64,000 bases of DNA from Lunularia cruciata (GCA_948567375.1 OX419761.1:36024501-36088500), one strand, 5' to 3'. Positions 48,178 to 61,384 are shown, counted from the stretch's first letter. Made by a program: numbers and translations. Notes: generated from the sequence alone by a model not told the origin.

Positions 48178-48850
48178 CGGGAGTCAGCTAGTTTAACTTG
48201 TACCATCGTAAACAGTCATGGTGAGATTTGTCTCAAGAGTGTTTCTTAGGTAGGAAATTTACAAACACTACCCTAACAACAAGCTAGTCAAAATAGCTCG
48301 ATGAGGTTTTCCAGAGGGAGAAGGCTCAGGATCGGCGAGACTATCAATGTGCAAGTAGTGAGAATGACTTCACCACTAGAACTATATATGTACTGTCTTA
48401 TTTCTCCGTTGTTGTAAGTACTTAGATAAACAAAGACTTTATTCCAAAGTTAGTTGATCGAGTGCATGTATGGAGGATTCATCTAGGGAAAACTGAAATC
48501 CACAAATTTTTCTTATTCAATAATTAATATTGACCAAGATAACAATGGATAAATAAAGAATACTACATAAGTTTCCTTTACTTAGCAACACACAATTAGA
48601 CCCAAAGACTACTAGTGAGAAAGTGAAGAGAATGTAACATATAACATTAGTAAGCTAAACACAAGGTGGATAATGACACATTATCATAATACCTTAATTC
48701 CCAATATCAAGAAATATGGAGTAAACTAATCAGAATATGGGTTATGTTTGATAAGTACATCTAACTTTTGTATAATTGTAATCAGAATGCTCTAAGGGTG
48801 TTTGATAAGAATTCTGACCCTTGCTCAATTGTACTCACGATATTTCTGGT

Positions 48851-49110
48851 TTCTGTGATATTTAAGTGTTTAATGTTTAAATACCTAGCTTGTTCTTACT
48901 CTTACTTCACCAAGTACTCTTTCTTGCTTCTGCAATGGTGATATTTTAAGTCCTTGATGCGATTAGCTTGTTCTTGCTCTCACTTCACCAAGTATTCTTT
49001 ATCGCTTATAAAATGATGATATTTAAGTCCTTAATGTGCTTAGCTTGTTCTTGCTCCCTCTTCACCAATTACTCTTACTTTCTTCTCCAATGTTTCTTTT
49101 AAATAATCTC
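48851..49110. repeat. Minisatellite, 77-78 bp period, about 3.3 copies
   Basis: Units begin AGCTTGTTCTT at 48887, 48965 and 49042 and share CTTCACCAA.TACTCTT and GATAT(T)TTAAGTCCTT. Confidence 0.85.
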
Positions 49111-50003
49111 TATGACTCCTTGCTTTAGACTTTCAATCTACCTCTTACCAACATGCCTTGTTATCTTTTATTGATGGTCAAGTCAATTGAAACTACAACG
49201 CTTGCACTCTCTCCTTCTTAAAGCTCATCCTTAGTTTGGCTATGTTGTGTGCTTTACACACCTCACCAAAAGTTGGGGCACTTTGACTATTCTTGTGTTT
49301 CCCTTGAAATTCTAGATCTCTTCCTTGGTTGTCATTTTGTTCTCGTATATAACAAGATTTTTTTTCTCTTATATAACAAGAGTGTTTGCTTCCATTGTTG
49401 CTAAATATTACTTTCTAAGCTCATCCTTAGTTTGGCTCTACCTTTTTCTTTGCAGCCTCCACCAAAAGTTAAGCTGCTTTAGCTACTCCTATAGCCTCTT
49501 TGGAACTTTGGAGCTCTAACTCAATTGTCTCATGTGATCTCTTACACCACAAGAGTATCCATTGTTGCTAACTTGTACTTGATCTCCTCAAGTTTTGATA
49601 TTCAACTCTTCATTCATTGTTTTCATTTCTTGTATTGTTGTTTGTAGCATCCTAAATATGCATAGAATAGTAACTAAATGCAAAAAGAAAAGATGGAAAA
49701 TAGACAAAATTTACAAATAGCTTATTACAATAAGACATATAGATATTATATGGTAAATACATAAAAAACCTTTTCCAACCAAACATCATATTAAACCCAC
49801 TAAGTATCAAATTGGGAAGATGCATATAGAAGCACAAAATGCATCCAAGATAAAGATGGTAAAATAGAAAAGATGATTCAAGTAAGAAAATAAAAAGTTG
49901 AACATAAGAACCATAGAAACCATGAACAAAGATTCAATTTTAAACAAAAAAAACCTTAAGAGCTTAAGAATTACTCCCTTCATCATGTCATGTCAAAATA
50001 GTA

Positions 50004-50144
50004 AGTAAAGCTTGGACTCTATCACCTTGGCTCCAACTTGGACTCCTTGTAGCTAAAGCTTGGATTCCATCACTTTGGCCTCACTTGGACTCCTTATAGT
50101 TGAATTTTGGACTCTATCACTCTTGTCCCAACTGGACTCCTTTC
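50004..50144. repeat. Minisatellite, 46-48 bp period, 3 copies
   Basis: Units starting near 50011, 50059 and 50105 share TTGGACTCTATCAC and ACTTGGACTCCTT. Confidence 0.85.
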
Positions 50145-51089
50145 TCTTATAGAAGGAATTAAATTTATCTTTTTCTTTACGTCTAGTCTTGTACACTTAT
50201 GAAACAACACATTATAATCTATAAGATACACTTTTGCATATAACAACTTATAAAATTTCTTCATCTTTCTTCTTCCCAAGGCTCAATGGTTAAGCACCTT
50301 GTTCTTACTTTACATAATGCTAAGAAAGGTAGCTAATATGTATGGTTTGGCATGGATTCATAAAATTCCCTAATACCCAAATTTACCCTTGTTTAGGATA
50401 TCATTGAACACAATTGTGATCTCCCTTGCAATTTGTACAAAAATGAGCATATTTTACAAACTTGTTAATGTTGGACTTATTGATCACATTAGTATGAAAA
50501 GGAAATAGTATTTTGTATTAAAAATGGATAAAAAAATAAATATATTCTTTGAGTAGTAAGCATGATGAATATCCTAAACATTCATGCAAAAAAAGAAAAT
50601 ATGCAACCTTTGTTGCATATATATGAAGTAAAAATAACCAAGGAATCATATTAGTGGAGGTTTGTTGAATGTCCCATCTATTGTGTCTACTATGATGCTC
50701 AAATTAAAGGTTACTTGAACAGCTAGATTTGAGCCTTAGTCTTACTTAATCTTTGCTTCTACTTTTGTATCTCAAGTTTCATTAGCTACATTTCAAGTCT
50801 TAACCATCGAGCATTTTGCATCTTTTACATATGTATGGGGTATTGAGGCTACCTACGTTAACTTTATTACCTACTTATTTCAATTATGGCAAGGTGAGTT
50901 AATGAAAGTTAATGTTTCCCTTAAGCTTTGAAATAAGTGATACATTGCAGCCCGCTTGAGTCCCCATCTGTAATGCCATTAGCTAGACATAGTATCTAGA
51001 AGTGAAAGTTGGCTTAGTAATATCTTGAAGGACCTTGTATATAATGGTCTAAGTAGATCAAATAGAAGTGTCACCAAAACAATACTTCT

Positions 51090-51517
51090 TGTAACAATAT
51101 GGAGTTTACTAATGAGTTAGTTGAAACTAAAAAAGTAGCAAGTAGGCCAACTTAGCCAAGAATTATAAAAATATTCTAAAAGCATCTAAGAAGCTACTTG
51201 GTACTTTCCAAGTATTGGGTAATATGCATGCCAAGTGGTGACTTCTAGGAGTTAGTTTCTTGGGAAGCCTCCCGATTAGCTTAGCTTGCATGCCAAGTAT
51301 GTGGCTTTTAAAGGTTTCTCGGTTAGCTTGGCTTGCACTCTAAAAATGCAGCTTTTAGGAAGCTTCTTGAGAAGCTTCTCAAGAGTCTATATGTTTCCCT
51401 ATAAAGACCAAATCCTAAGCTTATGCTAGTCATTTGTAATTTCCCTCATTCAAGAGTCCTAAGGTGATCTTTCACTATGATCTTCCATTCTCTTATTTCT
51501 CTCCTTGGTCTTTTATA
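51090..51517 (+). repeat. 5' LTR of family A copy 4
   Basis: TGTAACAATATGG...TTTTATA. A more diverged subfamily: only one clear HSE-like pair remains (GAAGCTTCTTGAGAAGCTTC, 51359-51378). Confidence 0.9.
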
Positions 51518-51793
51518 TTGGTATCAGAGCAAGAATGGGATGGATAGAATTTATGGACCACCAAATCCATTTCCACCAAACCATTCAAATTTTAGTGTCT
51601 ATGTACTACCCAAGTGACATTTCATGTAGTTCATAATCTCACGCTTTGGGAAGAATTTTTTGAATGTGATGACTTTGTCCAATGAACCCTTGGTACCTCT
51701 GATTATAACTTCTAGAGAATGGTGGATTTTTTGCATCTACATATTAACTTAGAAAATTTGTAGGTAGTTTGATAGAGTAGTAGCCATAGGGGC

Positions 51794-54700
51794 AATGCTT
51801 GAAGTTATCATTGCCATGTAGCAACTAATCAAGCACCTTACTCAATTGTTAGAAGAAATAAAGATCATCAACGACAAGAGCATATAGAGAGAGCACCATT
51901 CTAAGAAGGAGAAGAGAAAAATTGATTTCCTAAGCCCAAGGAATTTGAAGGAAAGAACCTCTTGGGTGTAATGGAGAATTTTGTGTTTTGATTGTGAAAG
52001 ATTTTTTGAAACGACAAGTTTTCAAGATGAATAGAGATAAATTCTCTTGGCTTCAAGCCAATTGGGTGGAGTGGCAAAAGTATGGTGGCAATTCCAAGTG
52101 GAGCAAGCTAAATGGTAGTTTTTCACACCAATCTCAACATGGGAAGAATTCAAGAGTGCAATAAGTGCGCCAATCCAAGCTATAAATGCCATACGAGCTA
52201 CACGAGATAGGTTCGCAGAATTGAAGTAGATTGGTTCTGTAAGAAGCTACATCATTCAATTCCAAAACACCATAATGAAAATTCCAAATATATTAGAAGA
52301 TGAAGTTGTGGATGATTTGAAAGGGACTTGAAGTCACGCACCAAATTTGAAATGACCATGCGGGAGCCAAAACACTTGGAGAAAGCCATGTAGTTGGCCA
52401 AGCACTTTGATTCCTTGGTTGCAATAACTTGATCTCCACCTTTAACCTTCACAAAACTTGCCCACAATCTAAAAACTAGTGGAAGAGCAAGCACCAATGA
52501 AGATTGATGCCATCCAATAAAAGCCATTTGGCCCTATAGACAGGGAAAGATTACAACAAAATGGTGGTTGCTTTTATTATCACCAAATTGTGCATCATAT
52601 TGTTGAATGTCCACTCAAGAATGGATGACCTCCACAATTTGTCCAAATGGAGTTGGTGGAGCATGATGATCAAGGAAATGATGATTCCTAGTAGGAGAAC
52701 TTGAGCCACCTACTAGGAACTTGATTAGTTCCAATGGGATTAAAGGTTTAACTATGCAAGTTTGCTTCACTTGCAAAGTATGATATTTGATCATGGTTGT
52801 AGAATTTTGGTTGATTTTGGAAGTTCAAACAATTGCATGTCCATGTAGTAAGCAAAGGAATTAAATATTCCTATCAAATTAATAATTAGAAGTAGATTGA
52901 TGATGGCAGATGGTAGAAAGGGTTTTGCATTCCATATATCGCATCTTGTTACATTCAACATTAGGAAAGAGTATTTGGAGTGTATGAGGTTTATAGTGGT
53001 ATCTCTACACTATGATGTCATTCTAGGTTTGTCTTGGCTTGGCCATCATAAGGTTCAATTTGATTTGACCTGATAATAAATTCAAGTACAACACCAAGGT
53101 AAGAAAAACTGATTGGATTATCCAACATCTTTGAGTACAACACCTAAAAATAGTCATTCCCAAGATGAGAAGTTTGTTAGTAAAACAGCCATAGAGCAAG
53201 CTTTGGAAGAAGATAAGCCTATTTTTTTTGAGTATATCAAGTTGATGTGCATTGAGAATCTGATGAGGACCAAAAGCCTCATCAAGCAATGGTTGATCAA
53301 ATGGTTCAAGAGTTTGTAGATATGTTTTTGGATAATCTTTTTGGATAAAGGGATTACACTCCAATTGTGGTAGGCCCCTCAAGATTGAATTATTGCTAGG
53401 AAGTACCCTAGTAAGTAGACCAATCTATCAGCTCTCACCAAAAGAGTTGGATGAGCTTCAAATAACACTATTGGAATTGTTGGAGAAGGATTTCATATGA
53501 CATAATACATCTCCTTGGGAAGACCTATTTGTCCCAAAGAAGGATGGAGGACTATGTGCTTTTGTTTTGATTATTGTGGCCTCAACAAACAAAAAATGAC
53601 AAAATTCTTCAAAAAATGAAGAATGAAGAATGCATATCACTTGCTTCAAATTGATGACTTTCTAGATCAATTGAGTAGAGCATGATACTTCTCCAAGTTG
53701 GACCACCAAAGTGAATATTGGCAGATTCTCATTGATAGAGAGGATGTACAAAAGATTACCTTTTGCACAAGTTTTGTGCATCTTGAGTTGAGAGTTCTAC
53801 CTTTCAAGCTCACTAATGCTCTAGCAATCTTCATGGATCATATGCACTACGCATTGGATAGACTATTGGATTGGTACATGGTTGTGTTCTTGGATGATAT
53901 TTAATCTATAGCAAGATGGAGGCAAAACATGCAAATCATGTGCAAGAAGTCTGAAGACAATTATGTGAATGGAAGTTCTACTGCAAGAAGTCAAAGTGTG
54001 CCTTTTGGCAATAAGAAGTTACCTTCTTTGGTCATAAGATCCCATCAGAGGAGATCAAGATGAAGAGGAGAAAATCAAAGCCATTATTGATTGGCCTACT
54101 CTGAAGAAAGCCATAGAAGTGTGGGCTTTTAATGGATTGGCAAGTTTTTGTCAGTGATTCATCCACTACTATGCTCATGTGGCCACACCATTGATTGACC
54201 TCTTGGGGAAGACCTCAAGTTGTCAATGGACCACCAAGTACAAAGAAGCATTCCAAAAATCTTCAAGACCCATTCTTCAACCATATGATCCTCAACTACC
54301 TTATGTGGTTGGCTTTGATACTTCTAACTTTGCCATTGGAGACGTGTTGCAGCAAGAATTTCCAAATAGGTTACATCCCATTCCCTTTGTATCTCATTGA
54401 CTAAATGTCATATAAAGTAATTACTCTACTTGAGATCAAGAAAAACTAGCAATGATATATGCCACCAAAGTATAGAGGCATTATCTCTTGGGGGAAATAA
54501 GTGATCATGCAAATCAATCACAAATCCTTGTCGCATACATTACATTTGGAACACATGAAGAGTCAACATCATTGATGGAAGGAACAACTATAGTTGTTTG
54601 ACATTAAACTTGAGTACAAACCTGGTAGGTTCCATGTCATCCCCAATGCCCAATCACCATGACCTGATTTAAAGACTCTTCCTCTTATCATGACGGCAAT

Positions 54701-56199
54701 TACAATAGTGTAAATTAACTCAAAAAGCCCAAATTTAGTTTAGGAGCATTTTACAACAAGACACCTTCTTTCAAATGATAGAAGTTTCTCTTGCAACACA
54801 CAACAAGGAATCTATATCTTCTCCTTCAAGGAAGGCCTTTTGTTTTATGAGAATCAGATCTATGTTCTAGCCAAGGGTGATCTACAACTTGTGTGCTTTT
54901 AAGAAGCCTATGACTTACCAATTGTTGGTCACATGGGTGTGGACAAGACCTTGGGTACCCTACAACACCAATGGTGGTAGCCCAACATGGCACAAGATAT
55001 TTGAGAGTTTGTTTGACCTTGTGAGAGCAGCCAACACAACAAGGCTAGTAACCAAAAAGCAAATGGCCTCCTTCAACCACTTCTCATCCCATTTTCTTGA
55101 TGATAATAAGTGAACTTAGATCTCATCACCTCCTTTCCCAAGACCAAACAAGGTCACACATCAATTATGGTGTTTGTGGATAAGCTTAGTAAGCAAAATC
55201 CATTTGGTACCCACCTTTGATACAATAAATGCTCCAACATTGGCCCAAATCTACTTCAACAATGTCTTTGAGCATCATGAGATACATTGTGTACTCATCT
55301 CCAATCGTGATCCTTGATTCACTGGCAAATTTTGGCAAGCACTCTTTTGAATATTTGGCACCAGGCTTACTTTGTTCATGGCCTATCATCCTCAAACTAA
55401 TAGACATACCAAACATGCAAATTGCACCTTGGAGGATATGCTTCATGCCTTTGTCAACATTCACCATACCAACTAAAATGAATGTCTTACAATTGCTAAG
55501 TTTGCTTACCATTATTCCAAACAAGCAAGCACCAGATTCTCTCCCTTCTTCCTTAATTTTGGCCAAGATTCACTTGTTCTAGATTCCCTTCTTGTTCCTC
55601 CTCTATCTCATGTCCTTCATACTTCCACCTTCTTGATCACAATATCACAATCTATACAACAAGCCAAATCTCATCTCCTTGTTGCTCAAAATTTTCAAAA
55701 ACAATACACTGACCAATATTGTCATGATCTTACCTTTCAACTTGGTGATAAGGTCAGGATTTCTTCTAGTAACCTACCCTTCTCACTTGATACCCAAGTC
55801 CATAAACTTACTCCTTATTGGATAGGTCAATTTGATATCACCTAAAATCATTTCTCTAGTTGCTTATCAACTTGCCTTGCCTTGTCATATGCAAATCCAC
55901 CTTGTCGTTCATGTTTCCAAGTTGAAATCTTTATTTCTAAACCATCTTCTTTTCCTCTTGTGTCCAACTTCTTCCTCCTCAACGATTATGAGGAGTATGA
56001 AGTTGATCGTATCCTTGCATGTTACCATATTAAATGTGACTGCCAATGATATATTGAGTACAATGTACTTTGGAAAAGGTATTCCCTTCATGATGCCACT
56101 TGGGAACCTCTTTCTCATCTCTAGAATGCACAAATGGCTATCTAGAAGTTTGAAGCTTCCATGGTGATGAGGATATCACCAACTAGCGGTGGAGGAATA
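51794..56199 (+). pseudogene. gag-pol remnant of family A copy 4
   Basis: Gag, a degraded zinc knuckle (CFYYHQIVHHIVEC near 52570), protease with DFGSS, RT ([32 protein letters not shown] near 53890), RNase H (VVGFDTSNFAIGDVLQQEF), integrase (GVDKTLGTL) and chromodomain (YEVDRILACYHI..., near 55990-56110) can be followed through all three frames. Stops and indels are frequent throughout. Confidence 0.83.
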
Positions 56200-56533
56200 T
56201 GTAACAACATGGAGTTTATTGATGATTTAATCAAGACTAACACAAAAAAAAGACCAAACTAGTCAAGAATTATGAAAATATTGTAAAAGTATCTAGGAAG
56301 CCACTTGGTACCTTCCAAGTATTGAGAATATACATGCCAAGTGGTGATTTTTAGAAGGAAGCTTCTTGGAAGCTTCCAAGTTAGCTTTGCTTGCACACCA
56401 AGTAGGTGGCTTTTAGAAGGAAGCTTTTTGGGAAGTTTCCCAACTAGCTTAGCTTGCACATCAAGTAGGCGATTTCTAGAAAGAAGCTTCTTGAGAGTTT
56501 CCTTATTAGCTTGGCTTGCACTCTAAGAAGATG
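56200..56533 (+). repeat. 3' LTR of family A copy 4, truncated
   Basis: Starts TGTAACAACATGG after GGTGGAGGAATA; lost beyond TTGGCTTGCACTCTAAGAAG, so it lacks its TATA and R/U5 part. Confidence 0.85.
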
Positions 56534-56534
56534 G

Positions 56535-56999
56535 TGTTGATTTTGGAGACCTAAATGGATGAATTAGGCCTCCAAAATGAAATATTCTCCTTCCTTTGGG
56601 GAAAGAGGCATTGCTCTTGCTCCCTCCCCCCCCCCCCCTCCCCATGTTTGTCTCGTTGAGAGCTTTCCAATGATATCTCACTTATGTAGTTCTAAGCTTC
56701 TTAGAAGAAGATTCCTCAAAGATTCACTTTGGTCAAACTTGTTTGACCAACCAAATAGTACAAGGATCAACATGTCACCAATCCATACAAATAATCTAAA
56801 GGTGGAGCTCACTAACATATAACCAATCCATGTATTTGATCCAAGAGTGGAGCTCCCTTTGAATGGACACTCTTTGTTATATAATAAAGACAAGGTGTTG
56901 CTTTAAGGCATCAAAGTATTGAGGGATGAAGCTTTGTATTCCTCGTGTGTTTCTTCTCTTGTGTTTCTCTTGGTGGTTTTTATGTCCTTGGAACATTAA
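56535..56999 (+). repeat. Right part of family B copy 1 5' LTR
   Basis: Matches 60330-60739: GGATGAATTAGGCCTC, a C-rich tract (56629-56640), TTGACCAACCA, CTTTGTTATATAATAAAGA and a CTCTTGTGTTTCTCTTG tail. The end CATTAAA replaces TATTACA. Confidence 0.85.
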
Positions 57000-57121
57000 A
57001 ATGGTATCAAAGTGGGTGTTTAATCTAAGAGAGTGGATCATTCCTCTTGGAAGAACACGGGATATTGAGACTAAGTGATATCAAGGGGGAGAAGCATAGT
57101 GCAGTTATTAGATTAGGAGTG

Positions 57122-59990
57122 TTTTAAACAGAGGATGGGATGGATGTTCCCAAAGGACAATTCCTTATACCTTAATTTCCATTCTTGAACCTGTTCCACA
57201 TCAAGATTATGTACATCCAAAGTGAGCAAGTGAGAGTATATCTCGTTTACCATTTTGAAGTAGAGTTCATAGACATAGTAATGAATTTTCCAAACTTGAT
57301 GATTCTACCTATGGTGATACATGAGAAAGAGAGGGTGGTATTTGACAATATTTATTCAATTATCATGCAATGGATCTAAATATACCAAATCCGTTCCCTT
57401 TCAACAAGCAAGTAAAAATCCTTTATGTAGTTAGACCAAAGTGATGTTTAAGGATTCCGTAATCCACAATTTTGGTGAAGAATATATATTATCAACAAGT
57501 CATATCCTCAAAGGTCCCAATGGTTGTCCCAATTGTCCATGCACTTCTTGAGTGATCATATTAACCCCCTATTGAAGTAAGCAATAGAAATTGAGCATTT
57601 ATCGGGTGTATGAATCATGGAACCATAGTTGTAGGATCTGATGCAAGGGATGTTGAATGAGTTTTGGTGGATCAAGATGACAATGAGGGCATTAAAAATT
57701 CAAGTACATACTTTCATATACAATCATGTAATGGAAGAAGTCAAATCAGCCCAAAACCCAATAACAATGACCAAAGTCAGAGTCCAAAGTTGGAGAATCA
57801 CTCATACCAATGACATCAACCCCGGTCAACAAATAAAGCCACATTTATACTAGAAGGCTGGGGAGAAGTTTGAGGATGGAACAAGATAAGGATGAGAATG
57901 AAGAAGTAGAGTTAACTAATGGTCAGACAAAGAGGATTGAATTTTTACCTAGTAAAGCAACACTCTCTATAGGAGAATATCAAGAATAAATTGAGTGAAA
58001 ATTAGCTCATTATGATGTGATCTTAGGCATTTTATAGATGGAGCACTACAACCCCATGGTTGATTGGAGAAAGATAGTAAGAACTAGCCGATGGAAGCTC
58101 ATTAGAGATAGAGAAAGATTGAAAAGGTAAGAATTACCTCTCTATGTCATAATTATTTATAAGATAGATAGATGTTTCATAGATCTAATAAGAGAAGTCC
58201 AGAGTGCAAAACTTGATATATAAATTTTGGAGAATTTAAAAGATGTGGTGAATGAGTTTCAAGATGTCTTTCTTGATGATTTACCTCAAGATTAAGTAGA
58301 GTAGATCATAAAATCAAGCTATTTCTAGGGAAGATACCTCCTTGTAAGACCCCATATCAGCTATCACCTCATGAGTTGGAGGAGTGCAAGGCTCAAATTC
58401 AAGATATGTTATAGAAAATCCAACCCAAATATCACCATATGGGGCTCTTATCTTTTTTATGAAAAAGAAAGATGATACAATGCGCATGTGAATTGACTAC
58501 GGAGCCTAAATCAACAAATAATGAAGAACAAATACTCATTACCTTGCATGGATGACTTGCTTGATCAACTCAATGGGAAAAAGCACTTGACCAAACTAGA
58601 TCTATAGAGCAGTTATAATCAAATCAGAATTGTGGAGGAAGACATACACTAAATTGTCTTTCAAACAAGGTATGGTCACGTTGAGTACCTAGTGATGCCA
58701 TTTGGCCTTGCCAACACACCAACCACTTTCATGAGTTTGGTGAATGACATATTTCATCCATACTTAGATAAGTCTATTGTGATTGTCCTTGATTTCATCT
58801 ACAAGAATAGGATGATGAAGGAACACAAGAAACATCTACAAGAAGCTCTCTAGATTCTATGACAAAACCAATTGTAAACCAAAATCTCAAAGTGCAAGTT
58901 TGACAAGTCTGAAATAGATTACTTGGGGCATGAAGTAAGTACAAAAGGTATCCAAGTGTTAATAGATGAAATAGAGGTTATTCATCAAAGGAAGTGCTCT
59001 AGAAGATCAGCTTCAACTCAAGAGTTTGATGGGATGAGTTTTATTGTTGATTTATCAAGGACTCCTCCAAGGTCACACAACCTCAAACTACACTACTTGG
59101 CAAGGAGAAGATGTGGATATGGTGAACCATACAAGAATTGGCCTTTCAAAATTAAAAGATGCATTACTACATGCACCAATATTGAAATGATATGAACCAA
59201 AAAGTCCAATCAAGCTGGCTGTAGATGCATTAGGCATTGTGATATGAGCAATACTAGAATAGGAATGGAATGATAGATGGGATCTAGTTGCATATTTCTC
59301 TCAGAATTTAATATTGATGGAGCATAACTATCACACCACAAGACAAGAAGATTTGGTTATTCTCCTTGCAACCAAGCATTAGAATTACTATCCTGGCAAG
59401 AAAGCATTTGTAGTGGAGACATATCACAAATCTCTAGTCTACCTCAAGACACACAATGATCTCTCTTGTTGATAGATTTGTTGGACAGAGTGGAGACAAC
59501 GGTTTAACATGACAATCATATATGTAAAAGGCAAAAAGCAACTTGTAGATGCATTCACCCAAATGCCTATGGAAAACAATCTAGTGATAGAGGTCAAGAT
59601 GAACCCAATATCTAGCTAAGGATTCTTACTACTAAGAAGACTGACCAATAGATTATAGGAGCTCAATCATCCAAAGGCATAACCAATACCCAAGGAGGAC
59701 TCACTCACCTTTTGTGATGGCAAGTTATGATCCCAGATGCCCCATACCTAAGAACCACCATCCTAGTGGAATGTCATGATTCCACCATTGCAAGTCATGT
59801 TGGAGTGGACAAGACCTTAAATGCAATCGAACACCATTACTATTGGCCCAAGATGGGCAACAATGTGATGAACTATATTCAAATCTCCTTAGTCAACAAA
59901 ATCAAAACTCTAATTAGGCTTCCACATGACTCCTTCAACCATTTCTTATTCCTACACAATGTTAAGAGCAGGTGATCATGGATCTTGCTT
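57122..59990 (+). pseudogene. gag-pol remnant of family B copy 1
   Basis: An N-terminal open stretch (FHIKIMYIQSEQVRVYLVYHF) matches copy 2 at 60940. Gag then jumps to the end of protease (VELTNGQTKRIEFLP), RT ([33 protein letters not shown] where DD should stand), connection domain, RNase H remnants and the integrase zinc-binding segment ECHDSTIASHVGVDKTLNAI (about 59768). The RT catalytic Asp pair is lost. Confidence 0.8.
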
Positions 59991-59999
59991 GTGAATTGC

Positions 60000-60156
60000 T
60001 GTAATACCAAGGGTTAGCTATATGATCTAGATGTGAAATTTGGTTTGGTAACATCTAGAATGATGTTATATATGATGGTCAAAATAGATCAGATAGAAGT
60101 ATCACCAAAAGAGTACTTCTACTAATAGGGCAGAAACCAAAATAGACTTGAGAACC
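60000..60156 (+). repeat. Left part of family B copy 1 3' LTR
   Basis: TGTAATACCAAGGG..., matching 50969 and the start of copy 2; ends where copy 2 begins. Confidence 0.8.
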
Positions 60157-60739
60157 TTAGAACCAATAGCTAGACATATGATTTAAAGGTGAGAATTGGT
60201 TTGGTAACATTTGGAAGGATGTTACATATGATGGACTAAACAGATCAGAAAGAGGTATCACCAAAAGGGGACTTCTACTAATAGAGTATGAATCGAAATA
60301 TGCCTGAAATCTTTGAAGGCAATTTCGGAGGCCTAAACGGATGAATTAGGCCTCAAAAATGTGCAGATCCCCCCCTCCCCATGGAGGAAAGGCTAGCCTT
60401 CCCTCCCCTTGCTTTGTCTTGTCGAGAGCTGTCCAACAATACCTTACTCACGTGATTCTAAGATTCCTACAAGAAGATTCTCTAAAAGATTCCCTCCGGT
60501 CAAAGCCTATTTGACCAACCAGATAGGACCTAGACCAGACAGGTCACCCATCCAAGTAAGTAATCCAAGGGTGGAGCTTGCTGACATGTCACCTATCTGT
60601 GTCCCTAATCCTATGGTGGAGCTTCCTTGGAGGAGATCCTCTTTGTCTATATAATAAAGAGAAGGTGCTCCCTTGGGGCATCAAATGTTTGAGTGTGCAA
60701 TCTGTGTTTTCTCTCTTCTCTTGTCCTCAGAGTATTACA
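60157..60739 (+). repeat. 5' LTR of family B copy 2
   Basis: About 583 bp, ends TATTACA. TATATAATAAAGA near 60648 is the likely TATA region. No GAAnnTTC arrays like those of family A. Confidence 0.85.
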
Positions 60740-60879
60740 ATGGTATCAGAGCAAGTGTTCTAGTCCAAGAGAGTGGATCACCCCTCTTGGAATAGCATGA
60801 ACTACTGAAACTGAATAATTTGAGGTGGAGAACATAGAGTAATCGCTAGACTTAGGAAGGACTTTAGAGAGCGGATGGG

Positions 60880-61318
60880 ATGGATGCACCGGGGAGACAA
60901 TTTCCCGCACCTAGCTTTCCATTCTCAAACCCATTCCACATCAAGGTTATGTACATCCAGTGTGAGCAGATGAGAGTATCGCTAGTTTATCACTTTGGTG
61001 CGGAATTCATGGACAAAGTGATGAACTCACCAAACCCGATGATTCTACTTGTGGTGATATATGATAGAGAGTGGGATTTGACGATCTACATTCTATTATG
61101 ATATGGATATGAATGTCCCAAATCCTCTTCCTTTCAACACTCAAGTAGAAATCCGTTATGTAGAAAGGCCAAAAGTGATGTTTAGAGATTTTGTGGTTAG
61201 GAATTTTGGTGAGGAGTATTATCAACGAGTGATAGCTTTTGAGGTCCCAATGGTAGTTCCAATAGTTTGTGCGCCTTCCAGAGTGATTATATTGACTCTG
61301 TATTGAAGTAGACGTTAG
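60880..61318 (+). pseudogene. Family B N-terminal reading frame of unknown type
   Basis: Two overlapping open stretches (60880-61101 and 61103-61306, one frame apart) seem to be one ancestral segment of about 140 residues lying between primer site and gag. Visible pieces: MDAPGRQFPAPSFPFSNPFH, YIQCEQMRVSLVYHFGAEF, VEIRYVERPKVMFRDFVVRN, YYQRVIAFEVPMVVPIV. Both strands of evidence (copy 1 keeps the same peptides) argue it is coding. I do not recognise the domain. Confidence 0.55.
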
Positions 61319-61384
61319 CAATTGGGTGTTGCAGGAACCATGGATCCGTAGTTGCAAGAGTTGGTGCAAGGAATGCAAGGGATG

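Larger units (their letters stand above)
48178..50968. other. Intergenic with minisatellites
   Basis: No gene supported. Two tandem arrays are listed separately. Around 49217-49440 the blocks AAGCTCATCCTTAGTTTGGC and CACCAAAAGTT recur; on the minus strand they give Glu/Lys/Ala-rich, coiled-coil-like peptides (ELQSSKEAIGVAKAA) broken by stops, perhaps a decayed repetitive gene. Confidence 0.45.
51090..56533 (+). mobile_element. Gypsy chromovirus family A, copy 4
   Basis: 5' LTR 51090-51517, primer site TGGTATCAGAGC 51519-51530, 3' LTR 56200-56533 truncated at its right end. The right junction with the host LTR lacks both the LTR tail and about 50 bases of family B LTR, so a deletion spans it and no TSD can be seen. 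Inserted in family B copy 1's 5' LTR in the same orientation. Confidence 0.9.
50969..60156 (+). mobile_element. Gypsy family B, copy 1 (interrupted)
   Basis: 5' LTR is 50969-51089 plus 56535-56999, split by family A copy 4. Degraded primer site TGGTATCAAAGT at 57002. Interior 57014-59999 with gag, RT and RNase H remnants and a partial integrase. 3' LTR starts at 60000 and is cut at 60156 by copy 2. The gag zinc knuckle and most of protease, and the integrase core, are deleted. Confidence 0.82.
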
